Below, piece by piece: positions 1-15,000 of a stretch of 64,000 nt of DNA. The DNA lies in the NCBI RefSeq assembly GCF_004210375.1, contig NC_134825.1:67695558-67759557 (forward strand), read 5' to 3'. The translations under genes and the position numbers were made by a program. The DNA comes from Tachypleus tridentatus. Its lineage: Eukaryota > Arthropoda > Merostomata > Xiphosura > Limulidae. A model generated the notes under the pieces. The model saw nothing but the letters and a program-made list of their open reading frames with translations, was not told the origin of the DNA and searched no databases. Position 1 is the first letter of the stretch. Each line of letters opens with the position of its first letter.

Positions 1-3000
1 ATTTATTGTAAACTGACCGATGAGAGATCTCGTTCAATGAGTATGTGATATTTAAATTTCATTTTATTTATTGTAAACTGACCGATGAGAGATCTCGTTC
101 AATGAGTATGTGACATTTAAATTTCATTTTATTTATTGTAAACTGACCGATGAGAGATCTCGTTCAATGAGTATGTGACATTTAAATTTCATTTTATTTA
201 TTGTAAACTGACCGATGAGAGATCTCGTTCAATGAGTATGTGACATTTAAATTTCATTTTATTTATTGTAAACTGACCGATGAGAGATCTCGTTCAATGA
301 GTATGTGACATTTAAATTTCATTTTATTTATTGTAAACTGACCGATGAGAGATCTCGTTCAATGAGTATGTGATATTTAAATTTCATTTTATTTATTGTA
401 AACTGACCGATGAGAGATCTCGTTCAATGAGTATGTGATATTTAAATTTCATTTTATTTATTGTAAACTGACCGATGAGAGATCTCGTTCAATGAGTATG
501 TGACATTTAAATTTCATTTTATTTATTGTAAACTGACCGATGAGAGATCTCGTTCAATGAGTATGTGATATTTAAATTTCATTTTATTTATTGTAAACTG
601 ACCGATGAGAGATCTCGTTCAATGAGTATGTGACATTTAAATTTCATTTTATTTATTGTAAACTGACCGATGAGAGATCTCGTTCAATGAGTATGTGACA
701 TTTAAATTTCATTTTATTTATTGTAAACTGACCGATGAGAGATCTCGTTCAATGAGTATGTGATATTTAAATTTCATTTTATTTATTGTAAACTGACCGA
801 TGAGAGATCTCGTTCAATGAGTATGTGACATTTAAATTTCATTTTATTTATTGTAAACTGACCGATGAGAGATCTCGTTCAATGAGTATGTGATATTTAA
901 ATTTCATTTTATTTATTGTAAACTGACCGATGAGAGATCTCGTTCAATGAGTATGTGACATTTAAATTTCATTTTATTTATTGTAAACTGACCGATGAGA
1001 GATCTCGTTCAATGAGTATGTGACATTTAAATTTCATTTTATTTATTGTAAACTGACCGATGAGAGATCTCGTTCAATGAGTATGTGACATTTAAATTTC
1101 ATTTTATTTATTGTAAACTGACCGATGAGAGATCTCGTTCAATGAGTATGTGATATTTAAATTTCATTTTATTTATTGTAAACTGACCGATGAGAGATCT
1201 CGTTCAATGAGTATGTGACATTTAAATTTCATTTTATTTATTGTAAACTGACCGATGAGAGATCTCGTTCAATGAGTATGTGACATTTAAATTTCATTTT
1301 ATTTATTGTAAACTGACCGATGAGAGATCTCGTTCAATGAGTATGTGACATTTAAATTTCATTTTATTTATTGTAAACTGACCGATGAGAGATCTCGTTC
1401 AATGAGTATGTGACATTTAAATTTCATTTTATTTATTGTAAACTGACCGATGAGAGATCTCGTTCAATGAGTATGTGATATTTAAATTTCATTTTATTTA
1501 TTGTAAACTGACCGATGAGAGATCTCGTTCAATGAGTATGTGACATTTAAATTTCATTTTATTTATTGTAAACTGACCGATGAGAGATCTCGTTCAATGA
1601 GTATGTGACATTTAAATTTCATTTTATTTATTGTAAACTGACCGATGAGAGATCTCGTTCAATGAGTATGTGACATTTAAATTTCATTTTATTTATTGTA
1701 AACTGACCGATGAGAGATCTCGTTCAATGAGTATGTGATATTTAAATTTCATTTTATTTATTGTAAACTGACCGATGAGAGATCTCGTTCAATGAGTATG
1801 TGACATTTAAATTTCATTTTATTTATTGTAAACTGACCGATGAGAGATCTCGTTCAATGAGTATGTGACATTTAAATTTCATTTTATTTATTGTAAACTG
1901 ACTGATGAGAGATCTCGTTCAATGAGTATGTGATATTTAAATTTCATTTTATTTATTGTAAACTGACCGATGAGAGATCTCGTTCAATGAGTATGTGACA
2001 TTTAAATTTCATTTTATTTATTGTAAACTGACCGATGAGAGATCTCGTTCAATGAGTATGTGACATTTAAATTTCATTTTATTTATTGTAAACTGACCGA
2101 TGAGAGATCTCGTTCAATGAGTATGTGATATTTAAATTTCATTTTATTTATTGTAAACTGACCGATGAGAGATCTCGTTCAATGAGTATGTGACATTTAA
2201 ATTTCATTTTATTTATTGTAAACTGACCGATGAGAGATCTCGTTCAATGAGTATGTGATATTTAAATTTCATTTTATTTATTGTAAACTGACCGATGAGA
2301 GATCTCGTTCAATGAGTATGTGATATTTAAATTTCATTTTATTTATTGTAAACTGACCGATGAGAGATCTCGTTCAATGAGTATGTGACATTTAAATTTC
2401 ATTTTATTTATTGTAAACTGACCGATGAGAGATCTCGTTCAATGAGTATGTGACATTTAAATTTCATTTTATTTATTGTAAACTGACCGATGAGAGATCT
2501 CGTTCAATGAGTATGTGATATTTAAATTTCATTTTATTTATTGTAAACTGACCGATGAGAGATCTCGTTCAATGAGTATGTGACATTTAAATTTCATTTT
2601 ATTTATTGTAAACTGACCGATGAGAGATCTCGTTCAATGAGTATGTGATATTTAAATTTCATTTTATTTATTGTAAACTGACCGATGAGAGATCTCGTTC
2701 AATGAGTATGTGACATTTAAATTTCATTTTATTTATTGTAAACTGACCGATGAGAGATCTCGTTCAATGAGTATGTGACATTTAAATTTCATTTTATTTA
2801 TTGTAAACTGACCGATGAGAGATCTCGTTCAATGAGTATGTGATATTTAAATTTCATTTTATTTATTGTAAACTGACCGATGAGAGATCTCGTTCAATGA
2901 GTATGTGACATTTAAATTTCATTTTATTTATTGTAAACTGACCGATGAGAGATCTCGTTCAATGAGTATGTGACATTTAAATTTCATTTTATTTATTGTA

Positions 3001-6000
3001 AACTGACCGATGAGAGATCTCGTTCAATGAGTATGTGACATTTAAATTTCATTTTATTTATTGTAAACTGACCGATGAGAGATCTCGTTCAATGAGTATG
3101 TGACATTTAAATTTCATTTTATTTATTGTAAACTGACCGATGAGAGATCTCGTTCAATGAGTATGTGACATTTAAATTTCATTTTATTTATTGTAAACTG
3201 ACCGATGAGAGATCTCGTTCAATGAGTATGTGATATTTAAATTTCATTTTATTTATTGTAAACTGACCGATGAGAGATCTCGTTCAATGAGTATGTGACA
3301 TTTAAATTTCATTTTATTTATTGTAAACTGACCGATGAGAGATCTCGTTCAATGAGTATGTGACATTTAAATTTCATTTTATTTATTGTAAACTGACCGA
3401 TGAGAGATCTCGTTCAATGAGTATGTGACATTTAAATTTCATTTTATTTATTGTAAACTGACCGATGAGAGATCTCGTTCAATGAGTATGTGATATTTAA
3501 ATTTCATTTTATTTATTGTAAACTGACCGATGAGAGATCTCGTTCAATGAGTATGTGACATTTAAATTTCATTTTATTTATTGTAAACTGACCGATGAGA
3601 GATCTCGTTCAATGAGTATGTGACATTTAAATTTCATTTTATTTATTGTAAACTGACCGATGAGAGATCTCGTTCAATGAGTATGTGACATTTAAATTTC
3701 ATTTTATTTATTGTAAACTGACCGATGAGAGATCTCGTTCAATGAGTATGTGATATTTAAATTTCATTTTATTTATTGTAAACTGACCGATGAGAGATCT
3801 CGTTCAATGAGTATGTGACATTTAAATTTCATTTTATTTATTGTAAACTGACCGATGAGAGATCTCGTTCAATGAGTATGTGACATTTAAATTTCATTTT
3901 ATTTATTGTAAACTGACCGATGAGAGATCTCGTTCAATGAGTATGTGATATTTAAATTTCATTTTATTTATTGTAAACTGACCGATGAGAGATCTCGTTC
4001 AATGAGTATGTGACATTTAAATTTCATTTTATTTATTGTAAACTGACCGATGAGAGATCTCGTTCAATGAGTATGTGACATTTAAATTTCATTTTATTTA
4101 TTGTAAACTGACCGATGAGAGATCTCGTTCAATGAGTATGTGACATTTAAATTTCATTTTATTTATTGTAAACTGACCGATGAGAGATCTCGTTCAATGA
4201 GTATGTGACATTTAAATTTCATTTTATTTATTGTAAACTGACCGATGAGAGATCTCGTTCAATGAGTATGTGATATTTAAATTTCATTTTATTTATTGTA
4301 AACTGACCGATGAGAGATCTCGTTCAATGAGTATGTGATATTTAAATTTCATTTTATTTATTGTAAACTGACCGATGAGAGATCTCGTTCAATGAGTATG
4401 TGACATTTAAATTTCATTTTATTTATTGTAAACTGACCGATGAGAGATCTCGTTCAATGAGTATGTGACATTTAAATTTCATTTTATTTATTGTAAACTG
4501 ACCGATGAGAGATCTCGTTCAATGAGTATGTGATATTTAAATTTCATTTTATTTATTGTAAACTGACCGATGAGAGATCTCGTTCAATGAGTATGTGACA
4601 TTTAAATTTCATTTTATTTATTGTAAACTGACCGATGAGAGATCTCGTTCAATGAGTATGTGATATTTAAATTTCATTTTATTTATTGTAAACTGACCGA
4701 TGAGAGATCTCGTTCAATGAGTATGTGACATTTAAATTTCATTTTATTTATTGTAAACTGACCGATGAGAGATCTCGTTCAATGAGTATGTGACATTTAA
4801 ATTTCATTTTATTTATTGTAAACTGACCGATGAGAGATCTCGTTCAATGAGTATGTGACATTTAAATTTCATTTTATTTATTGTAAACTGACCGATGAGA
4901 GATCTCGTTCAATGAGTATGTGATATTTAAATTTCATTTTATTTATTGTAAACTGACCGATGAGAGATCTCGTTCAATGAGTATGTGACATTTAAATTTC
5001 ATTTTATTTATTGTAAACTGACCGATGAGAGATCTCGTTCAATGAGTATGTGACATTTAAATTTCATTTTATTTATTGTAAACTGACCGATGAGAGATCT
5101 CGTTCAATGAGTATGTGATATTTAAATTTCATTTTATTTATTGTAAACTGACCGATGAGAGATCTCGTTCAATGAGTATGTGACATTTAAATTTCATTTT
5201 ATTTATTGTAAACTGACCGATGAGAGATCTCGTTCAATGAGTATGTGATATTTAAATTTCATTTTATTTATTGTAAACTGACCGATGAGAGATCTCGTTC
5301 AATGAGTATGTGACATTTAAATTTCATTTTATTTATTGTAAACTGACCGATGAGAGATCTCGTTCAATGAGTATGTGACATTTAAATTTCATTTTATTTA
5401 TTGTAAACTGACCGATGAGAGATCTCGTTCAATGAGTATGTGATATTTAAATTTCATTTTATTTATTGTAAACTGACCGATGAGAGATCTCGTTCAATGA
5501 GTATGTGACATTTAAATTTCATTTTATTTATTGTAAACTGACCGATGAGAGATCTCGTTCAATGAGTATGTGACATTTAAATTTCATTTTATTTATTGTA
5601 AACTGACCGATGAGAGATCTCGTTCAATGAGTATGTGACATTTAAATTTCATTTTATTTATTGTAAACTGACCGATGAGAGATCTCGTTCAATGAGTATG
5701 TGATATTTAAATTTCATTTTATTTATTGTAAACTGACCGATGAGAGATCTCGTTCAATGAGTATGTGACATTTAAATTTCATTTTATTTATTGTAAACTG
5801 ACCGATGAGAGATCTCGTTCAATGAGTATGTGACATTTAAATTTCATTTTATTTATTGTAAACTGACCGATGAGAGATCTCGTTCAATGAGTATGTGATA
5901 TTTAAATTTCATTTTATTTATTGTAAACTGACCGATGAGAGATCTCGTTCAATGAGTATGTGACATTTAAATTTCATTTTATTTATTGTAAACTGACCGA

Positions 6001-9000
6001 TGAGAGATCTCGTTCAATGAGTATGTGACATTTAAATTTCATTTTATTTATTGTAAACTGACCGATGAGAGATCTCGTTCAATGAGTATGTGATATTTAA
6101 ATTTCATTTTATTTATTGTAAACTGACCGATGAGAGATCTCGTTCAATGAGTATGTGACATTTAAATTTCATTTTATTTATTGTAAACTGACCGATGAGA
6201 GATCTCGTTCAATGAGTATGTGATATTTAAATTTCATTTTATTTATTGTAAACTGACCGATGAGAGATCTCGTTCAATGAGTATGTGACATTTAAATTTC
6301 ATTTTATTTATTGTAAACTGACCGATGAGAGATCTCGTTCAATGAGTATGTGACATTTAAATTTCATTTTATTTATTGTAAACTGACCGATGAGAGATCT
6401 CGTTCAATGAGTATGTGACATTTAAATTTCATTTTATTTATTGTAAACTGACCGATGAGAGATCTCGTTCAATGAGTATGTGATATTTAAATTTCGTTTT
6501 ATTTATTGTAAACTGACTGATGAGAGATCTCGTTCAATGAGTATGTGACATTTAAATTTCATTTTATTTATTGTAAACTGACCGATGAGAGATCTCGTTC
6601 AATGAGTATGTGACATTTAAATTTCATTTTATTTATTGTAAACTGACCGATGAGAGATCTCGTTCAATGAGTATGTGACATTTAAATTTCATTTTATTTA
6701 TTGTAAACTGACCGATGAGAGATCTCGTTCAATGAGTATGTGATATTTAAATTTCATTTTATTTATTGTAAACTGACCGATGAGAGATCTCGTTCAATGA
6801 GTATGTGACATTTAAATTTCATTTTATTTATTGTAAACTGACCGATGAGAGATCTCGTTCAATGAGTATGTGATATTTAAATTTCATTTTATTTATTGTA
6901 AACTGACCGATGAGAGATCTCGTTCAATGAGTATGTGACATTTAAATTTCATTTTATTTATTGTAAACTGACCGATGAGAGATCTCGTTCAATGAGTATG
7001 TGACATTTAAATTTCATTTTATTTATTGTAAACTGACCGATGAGAGATCTCGTTCAATGAGTATGTGACATTTAAATTTCATTTTATTTATTGTAAACTG
7101 ACCGATGAGAGATCTCGTTCAATGAGTATGTGATATTTAAATTTCATTTTATTTATTGTAAACTGACCGATGAGAGATCTCGTTCAATGAGTATGTGACA
7201 TTTAAATTTCATTTTATTTATTGTAAACTGACCGATGAGAGATCTCGTTCAATGAGTATGTGACATTTAAATTTCATTTTATTTATTGTAAACTGACCGA
7301 TGAGAGATCTCGTTCAATGAGTATGTGACATTTAAATTTCATTTTATTTATTGTAAACTGACCGATGAGAGATCTCGTTCAATGAGTATGTGATATTTAA
7401 ATTTCATTTTATTTATTGTAAACTGACCGATGAGAGATCTCGTTCAATGAGTATGTGACATTTAAATTTCATTTTATTTATTGTAAACTGACCGATGAGA
7501 GATCTCGTTCAATGAGTATGTGACATTTAAATTTCATTTTATTTATTGTAAACTGACCGATGAGAGATCTCGTTCAATGAGTATGTGATATTTAAATTTC
7601 ATTTTATTTATTGTAAACTGACCGATGAGAGATCTCGTTCAATGAGTATGTGACATTTAAATTTCATTTTATTTATTGTAAACTGACCGATGAGAGATCT
7701 CGTTCAATGAGTATGTGACATTTAAATTTCATTTTATTTATTGTAAACTGACCGATGAGAGATCTCGTTCAATGAGTATGTGATATTTAAATTTCATTTT
7801 ATTTATTGTAAACTGACCGATGAGAGATCTCGTTCAATGAGTATGTGACATTTAAATTTCATTTTATTTATTGTAAACTGACCGATGAGAGATCTCGTTC
7901 AATGAGTATGTGACATTTAAATTTCATTTTATTTATTGTAAACTGACTGATGAGAGATCTCGTTCAATGAGTATGTGATATTTAAATTTCATTTTATTTA
8001 TTGTAAACTGACCGATGAGAGATCTCGTTCAATGAGTATGTGACATTTAAATTTCATTTTATTTATTGTAAACTGACCGATGAGAGATCTCGTTCAATGA
8101 GTATGTGACATTTAAATTTCATTTTATTTATTGTAAACTGACCGATGAGAGATCTCGTTCAATGAGTATGTGATATTTAAATTTCATTTTATTTATTGTA
8201 AACTGACCGATGAGAGATCTCGTTCAATGAGTATGTGACATTTAAATTTCATTTTATTTATTGTAAACTGACCGATGAGAGATCTCGTTCAATGAGTATG
8301 TGATATTTAAATTTCATTTTATTTATTGTAAACTGACCGATGAGAGATCTCGTTCAATGAGTATGTGACATTTAAATTTCATTTTATTTATTGTAAACTG
8401 ACCGATGAGAGATCTCGTTCAATGAGTATGTGACATTTAAATTTCATTTTATTTATTGTAAACTGACCGATGAGAGATCTCGTTCAATGAGTATGTGACA
8501 TTTAAATTTCATTTTATTTATTGTAAACTGACCGATGAGAGATCTCGTTCAATGAGTATGTGATATTTAAATTTCATTTTATTTATTGTAAACTGACCGA
8601 TGAGAGATCTCGTTCAATGAGTATGTGACATTTAAATTTCATTTTATTTATTGTAAACTGACCGATGAGAGATCTCGTTCAATGAGTATGTGACATTTAA
8701 ATTTCATTTTATTTATTGTAAACTGACCGATGAGAGATCTCGTTCAATGAGTATGTGATATTTAAATTTCATTTTATTTATTGTAAACTGACCGATGAGA
8801 GATCTCGTTCAATGAGTATGTGACATTTAAATTTCATTTTATTTATTGTAAACTGACCGATGAGAGATCTCGTTCAATGAGTATGTGACATTTAAATTTC
8901 ATTTTATTTATTGTAAACTGACCGATGAGAGATCTCGTTCAATGAGTATGTGACATTTAAATTTCATTTTATTTATTGTAAACTGACCGATGAGAGATCT

Positions 9001-12000
9001 CGTTCAATGAGTATGTGATATTTAAATTTCATTTTATTTATTGTAAACTGACCGATGAGAGATCTCGTTCAATGAGTATGTGACATTTAAATTTCATTTT
9101 ATTTATTGTAAACTGACCGATGAGAGATCTCGTTCAATGAGTATGTGACATTTAAATTTCATTTTATTTATTGTAAACTGACCGATGAGAGATCTCGTTC
9201 AATGAGTATGTGACATTTAAATTTCATTTTATTTATTGTAAACTGACCGATGAGAGATCTCGTTCAATGAGTATGTGATATTTAAATTTCATTTTATTTA
9301 TTGTAAACTGACCGATGAGAGATCTCGTTCAATGAGTATGTGACATTTAAATTTCATTTTATTTATTGTAAACTGACCGATGAGAGATCTCGTTCAATGA
9401 GTATGTGATATTTAAATTTCATTTTATTTATTGTAAACTGACCGATGAGAGATCTCGTTCAATGAGTATGTGATATTTAAATTTCATTTTATTTATTGTA
9501 AACTGACCGATGAGAGATCTCGTTCAATGAGTATGTGACATTTAAATTTCATTTTATTTATTGTAAACTGACCGATGAGAGATCTCGTTCAATGAGTATG
9601 TGACATTTAAATTTCATTTTATTTATTGTAAACTGACCGATGAGAGATCTCGTTCAATGAGTATGTGATATTTAAATTTCATTTTATTTATTGTAAACTG
9701 ACCGATGAGAGATCTCGTTCAATGAGTATGTGACATTTAAATTTCATTTTATTTATTGTAAACTGACCGATGAGAGATCTCGTTCAATGAGTATGTGACA
9801 TTTAAATTTCATTTTATTTATTGTAAACTGACCGATGAGAGATCTCGTTCAATGAGTATGTGATATTTAAATTTCATTTTATTTATTGTAAACTGACCGA
9901 TGAGAGATCTCGTTCAATGAGTATGTGACATTTAAATTTCATTTTATTTATTGTAAACTGACCGATGAGAGATCTCGTTCAATGAGTATGTGACATTTAA
10001 ATTTCATTTTATTTATTGTAAACTGACCGATGAGAGATCTCGTTCAATGAGTATGTGACATTTAAATTTCATTTTATTTATTGTAAACTGACCGATGAGA
10101 GATCTCGTTCAATGAGTATGTGACATTTAAATTTCATTTTATTTATTGTAAACTGACCGATGAGAGATCTCGTTCAATGAGTATGTGATATTTAAATTTC
10201 ATTTTATTTATTGTAAACTGACCGATGAGAGATCTCGTTCAATGAGTATGTGACATTTAAATTTCATTTTATTTATTGTAAACTGACCGATGAGAGATCT
10301 CGTTCAATGAGTATGTGACATTTAAATTTCATTTTATTTATTGTAAACTGACCGATGAGAGATCTCGTTCAATGAGTATGTGACATTTAAATTTCATTTT
10401 ATTTATTGTAAACTGACCGATGAGAGATCTCGTTCAATGAGTATGTGACATTTAAATTTCATTTTATTTATTGTAAACTGACCGATGAGAGATCTCGTTC
10501 AATGAGTATGTGATATTTAAATTTCATTTTATTTATTGTAAACTGACCGATGAGAGATCTCGTTCAATGAGTATGTGACATTTAAATTTCATTTTATTTA
10601 TTGTAAACTGACCGATGAGAGATCTCGTTCAATGAGTATGTGACATTTAAATTTCATTTTATTTATTGTAAACTGACCGATGAGAGATCTCGTTCAATGA
10701 GTATGTGACATTTAAATTTCATTTTATTTATTGTAAACTGACCGATGAGAGATCTCGTTCAATGAGTATGTGATATTTAAATTTCATTTTATTTATTGTA
10801 AACTGACCGATGAGAGATCTCGTTCAATGAGTATGTGACATTTAAATTTCATTTTATTTATTGTAAACTGACCGATGAGAGATCTCGTTCAATGAGTATG
10901 TGACATTTAAATTTCATTTTATTTATTGTAAACTGACCGATGAGAGATCTCGTTCAATGAGTATGTGATATTTAAATTTCATTTTATTTATTGTAAACTG
11001 ACCGATGAGAGATCTCGTTCAATGAGTATGTGACATTTAAATTTCATTTTATTTATTGTAAACTGACCGATGAGAGATCTCGTTCAATGAGTATGTGACA
11101 TTTAAATTTCATTTTATTTATTGTAAACTGACCGATGAGAGATCTCGTTCAATGAGTATGTGACATTTAAATTTCATTTTATTTATTGTAAACTGACCGA
11201 TGAGAGATCTCGTTCAATGAGTATGTGATATTTAAATTTCATTTTATTTATTGTAAACTGACCGATGAGAGATCTCGTTCAATGAGTATGTGACATTTAA
11301 ATTTCATTTTATTTATTGTAAACTGACCGATGAGAGATCTCGTTCAATGAGTATGTGATATTTAAATTTCATTTTATTTATTGTAAACTGACCGATGAGA
11401 GATCTCGTTCAATGAGTATGTGACATTTAAATTTCATTTTATTTATTGTAAACTGACCGATGAGAGATCTCGTTCAATGAGTATGTGACATTTAAATTTC
11501 ATTTTATTTATTGTAAACTGACCGATGAGAGATCTCGTTCAATGAGTATGTGACATTTAAATTTCATTTTATTTATTGTAAACTGACCGATGAGAGATCT
11601 CGTTCAATGAGTATGTGACATTTAAATTTCATTTTATTTATTGTAAACTGACCGATGAGAGATCTCGTTCAATGAGTATGTGACATTTAAATTTCATTTT
11701 ATTTATTGTAAACTGACCGATGAGAGATCTCGTTCAATGAGTATGTGATATTTAAATTTCATTTTATTTATTGTAAACTGACCGATGAGAGATCTCGTTC
11801 AATGAGTATGTGACATTTAAATTTCATTTTATTTATTGTAAACTGACCGATGAGAGATCTCGTTCAATGAGTATGTGACATTTAAATTTCATTTTATTTA
11901 TTGTAAACTGACCGATGAGAGATCTCGTTCAATGAGTATGTGACATTTAAATTTCATTTTATTTATTGTAAACTGACCGATGAGAGATCTCGTTCAATGA

Positions 12001-15000
12001 GTATGTGACATTTAAATTTCATTTTATTTATTGTAAACTGACCGATGAGAGATCTCGTTCAATGAGTATGTGACATTTAAATTTCATTTTATTTATTGTA
12101 AACTGACCGATGAGAGATCTCGTTCAATGAGTATGTGACATTTAAATTTCATTTTATTTATTGTAAACTGACCGATGAGAGATCTCGTTCAATGAGTATG
12201 TGACATTTAAATTTCATTTTATTTATTGTAAACTGACCGATGAGAGATCTCGTTCAATGAGTATGTGACATTTAAATTTCATTTTATTTATTGTAAACTG
12301 ACCGATGAGAGATCTCGTTCAATGAGTATGTGACATTTAAATTTCATTTTATTTATTGTAAACTGACCGATGAGAGATCTCGTTCAATGAGTATGTGACA
12401 TTTAAATTTCATTTTATTTATTGTAAACTGACCGATGAGAGATCTCGTTCAATGAGTATGTGACATTTAAATTTCATTTTATTTATTGTAAACTGACCGA
12501 TGAGAGATCTCGTTCAATGAGTATGTGATATTTAAATTTCATTTTATTTATTGTAAACTGACCGATGAGAGATCTCGTTCAATGAGTATGTGACATTTAA
12601 ATTTCATTTTATTTATTGTAAACTGACCGATGAGAGATCTCGTTCAATGAGTATGTGACATTTAAATTTCATTTTATTTATTGTAAACTGACCGATGAGA
12701 GATCTCGTTCAATGAGTATGTGACATTTAAATTTCATTTTATTTATTGTAAACTGACCGATGAGAGATCTCGTTCAATGAGTATGTGATATTTAAATTTC
12801 ATTTTATTTATTGTAAACTGACCGATGAGAGATCTCGTTCAATGAGTATGTGACATTTAAATTTCATTTTATTTATTGTAAACTGACCGATGAGAGATCT
12901 CGTTCAATGAGTATGTGATATTTAAATTTCATTTTATTTATTGTAAACTGACCGATGAGAGATCTCGTTCAATGAGTATGTGACATTTAAATTTCATTTT
13001 ATTTATTGTAAACTGACCGATGAGAGATCTCGTTCAATGAGTATGTGACATTTAAATTTCATTTTATTTATTGTAAACTGACCGATGAGAGATCTCGTTC
13101 AATGAGTATGTGATATTTAAATTTCATTTTATTTATTGTAAACTGACCGATGAGAGATCTCGTTCAATGAGTATGTGACATTTAAATTTCATTTTATTTA
13201 TTGTAAACTGACCGATGAGAGATCTCGTTCAATGAGTATGTGACATTTAAATTTCATTTTATTTATTGTAAACTGACCGATGAGAGATCTCGTTCAATGA
13301 GTATGTGACATTTAAATTTCATTTTATTTATTGTAAACTGACCGATGAGAGATCTCGTTCAATGAGTATGTGATATTTAAATTTCATTTTATTTATTGTA
13401 AACTGACCGATGAGAGATCTCGTTCAATGAGTATGTGACATTTAAATTTCATTTTATTTATTGTAAACTGACCGATGAGAGATCTCGTTCAATGAGTATG
13501 TGACATTTAAATTTCATTTTATTTATTGTAAACTGACCGATGAGAGATCTCGTTCAATGAGTATGTGACATTTAAATTTCATTTTATTTATTGTAAACTG
13601 ACCGATGAGAGATCTCGTTCAATGAGTATGTGACATTTAAATTTCATTTTATTTATTGTAAACTGACCGATGAGAGATCTCGTTCAATGAGTATGTGACA
13701 TTTAAATTTCATTTTATTTATTGTAAACTGACCGATGAGAGATCTCGTTCAATGAGTATGTGACATTTAAATTTCATTTTATTTATTGTAAACTGACCGA
13801 TGAGAGATCTCGTTCAATGAGTATGTGATATTTAAATTTCATTTTATTTATTGTAAACTGACCGATGAGAGATCTCGTTCAATGAGTATGTGACATTTAA
13901 ATTTCATTTTATTTATTGTAAACTGACCGATGAGAGATCTCGTTCAATGAGTATGTGACATTTAAATTTCATTTTATTTATTGTAAACTGACCGATGAGA
14001 GATCTCGTTCAATGAGTATGTGACATTTAAATTTCATTTTATTTATTGTAAACTGACCGATGAGAGATCTCGTTCAATGAGTATGTGACATTTAAATTTC
14101 ATTTTATTTATTGTAAACTGACCGATGAGAGATCTCGTTCAATGAGTATGTGACATTTAAATTTCATTTTATTTATTGTAAACTGACCGATGAGAGATCT
14201 CGTTCAATGAGTATGTGACATTTAAATTTCATTTTATTTATTGTAAACTGACCGATGAGAGATCTCGTTCAATGAGTATGTGATATTTAAATTTCATTTT
14301 ATTTATTGTAAACTGACCGATGAGAGATCTCGTTCAATGAGTATGTGACATTTAAATTTCATTTTATTTATTGTAAACTGACCGATGAGAGATCTCGTTC
14401 AATGAGTATGTGACATTTAAATTTCATTTTATTTATTGTAAACTGACCGATGAGAGATCTCGTTCAATGAGTATGTGATATTTAAATTTCATTTTATTTA
14501 TTGTAAACTGACCGATGAGAGATCTCGTTCAATGAGTATGTGATATTTAAATTTCATTTTATTTATTGTAAACTGACCGATGAGAGATCTCGTTCAATGA
14601 GTATGTGACATTTAAATTTCATTTTATTTATTGTAAACTGACCGATGAGAGATCTCGTTCAATGAGTATGTGACATTTAAATTTCATTTTATTTATTGTA
14701 AACTGACCGATGAGAGATCTCGTTCAATGAGTATGTGACATTTAAATTTCATTTTATTTATTGTAAACTGACCGATGAGAGATCTCGTTCAATGAGTATG
14801 TGATATTTAAATTTCATTTTATTTATTGTAAACTGACCGATGAGAGATCTCGTTCAATGAGTATGTGACATTTAAATTTCATTTTATTTATTGTAAACTG
14901 ACCGATGAGAGATCTCGTTCAATGAGTATGTGACATTTAAATTTCATTTTATTTATTGTAAACTGACCGATGAGAGATCTCGTTCAATGAGTATGTGACA

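Noticed and set aside
1886-1950. Hammerhead-ribozyme-like core in satellite units with CTGATGAG followed by a short stem
   Set aside because: The CTGATGA box appears only in rare T18 variants (units 30, 101, 123, 274), and the required GAAA after the stem is GTTC in all units. The consensus unit could not be catalytic.
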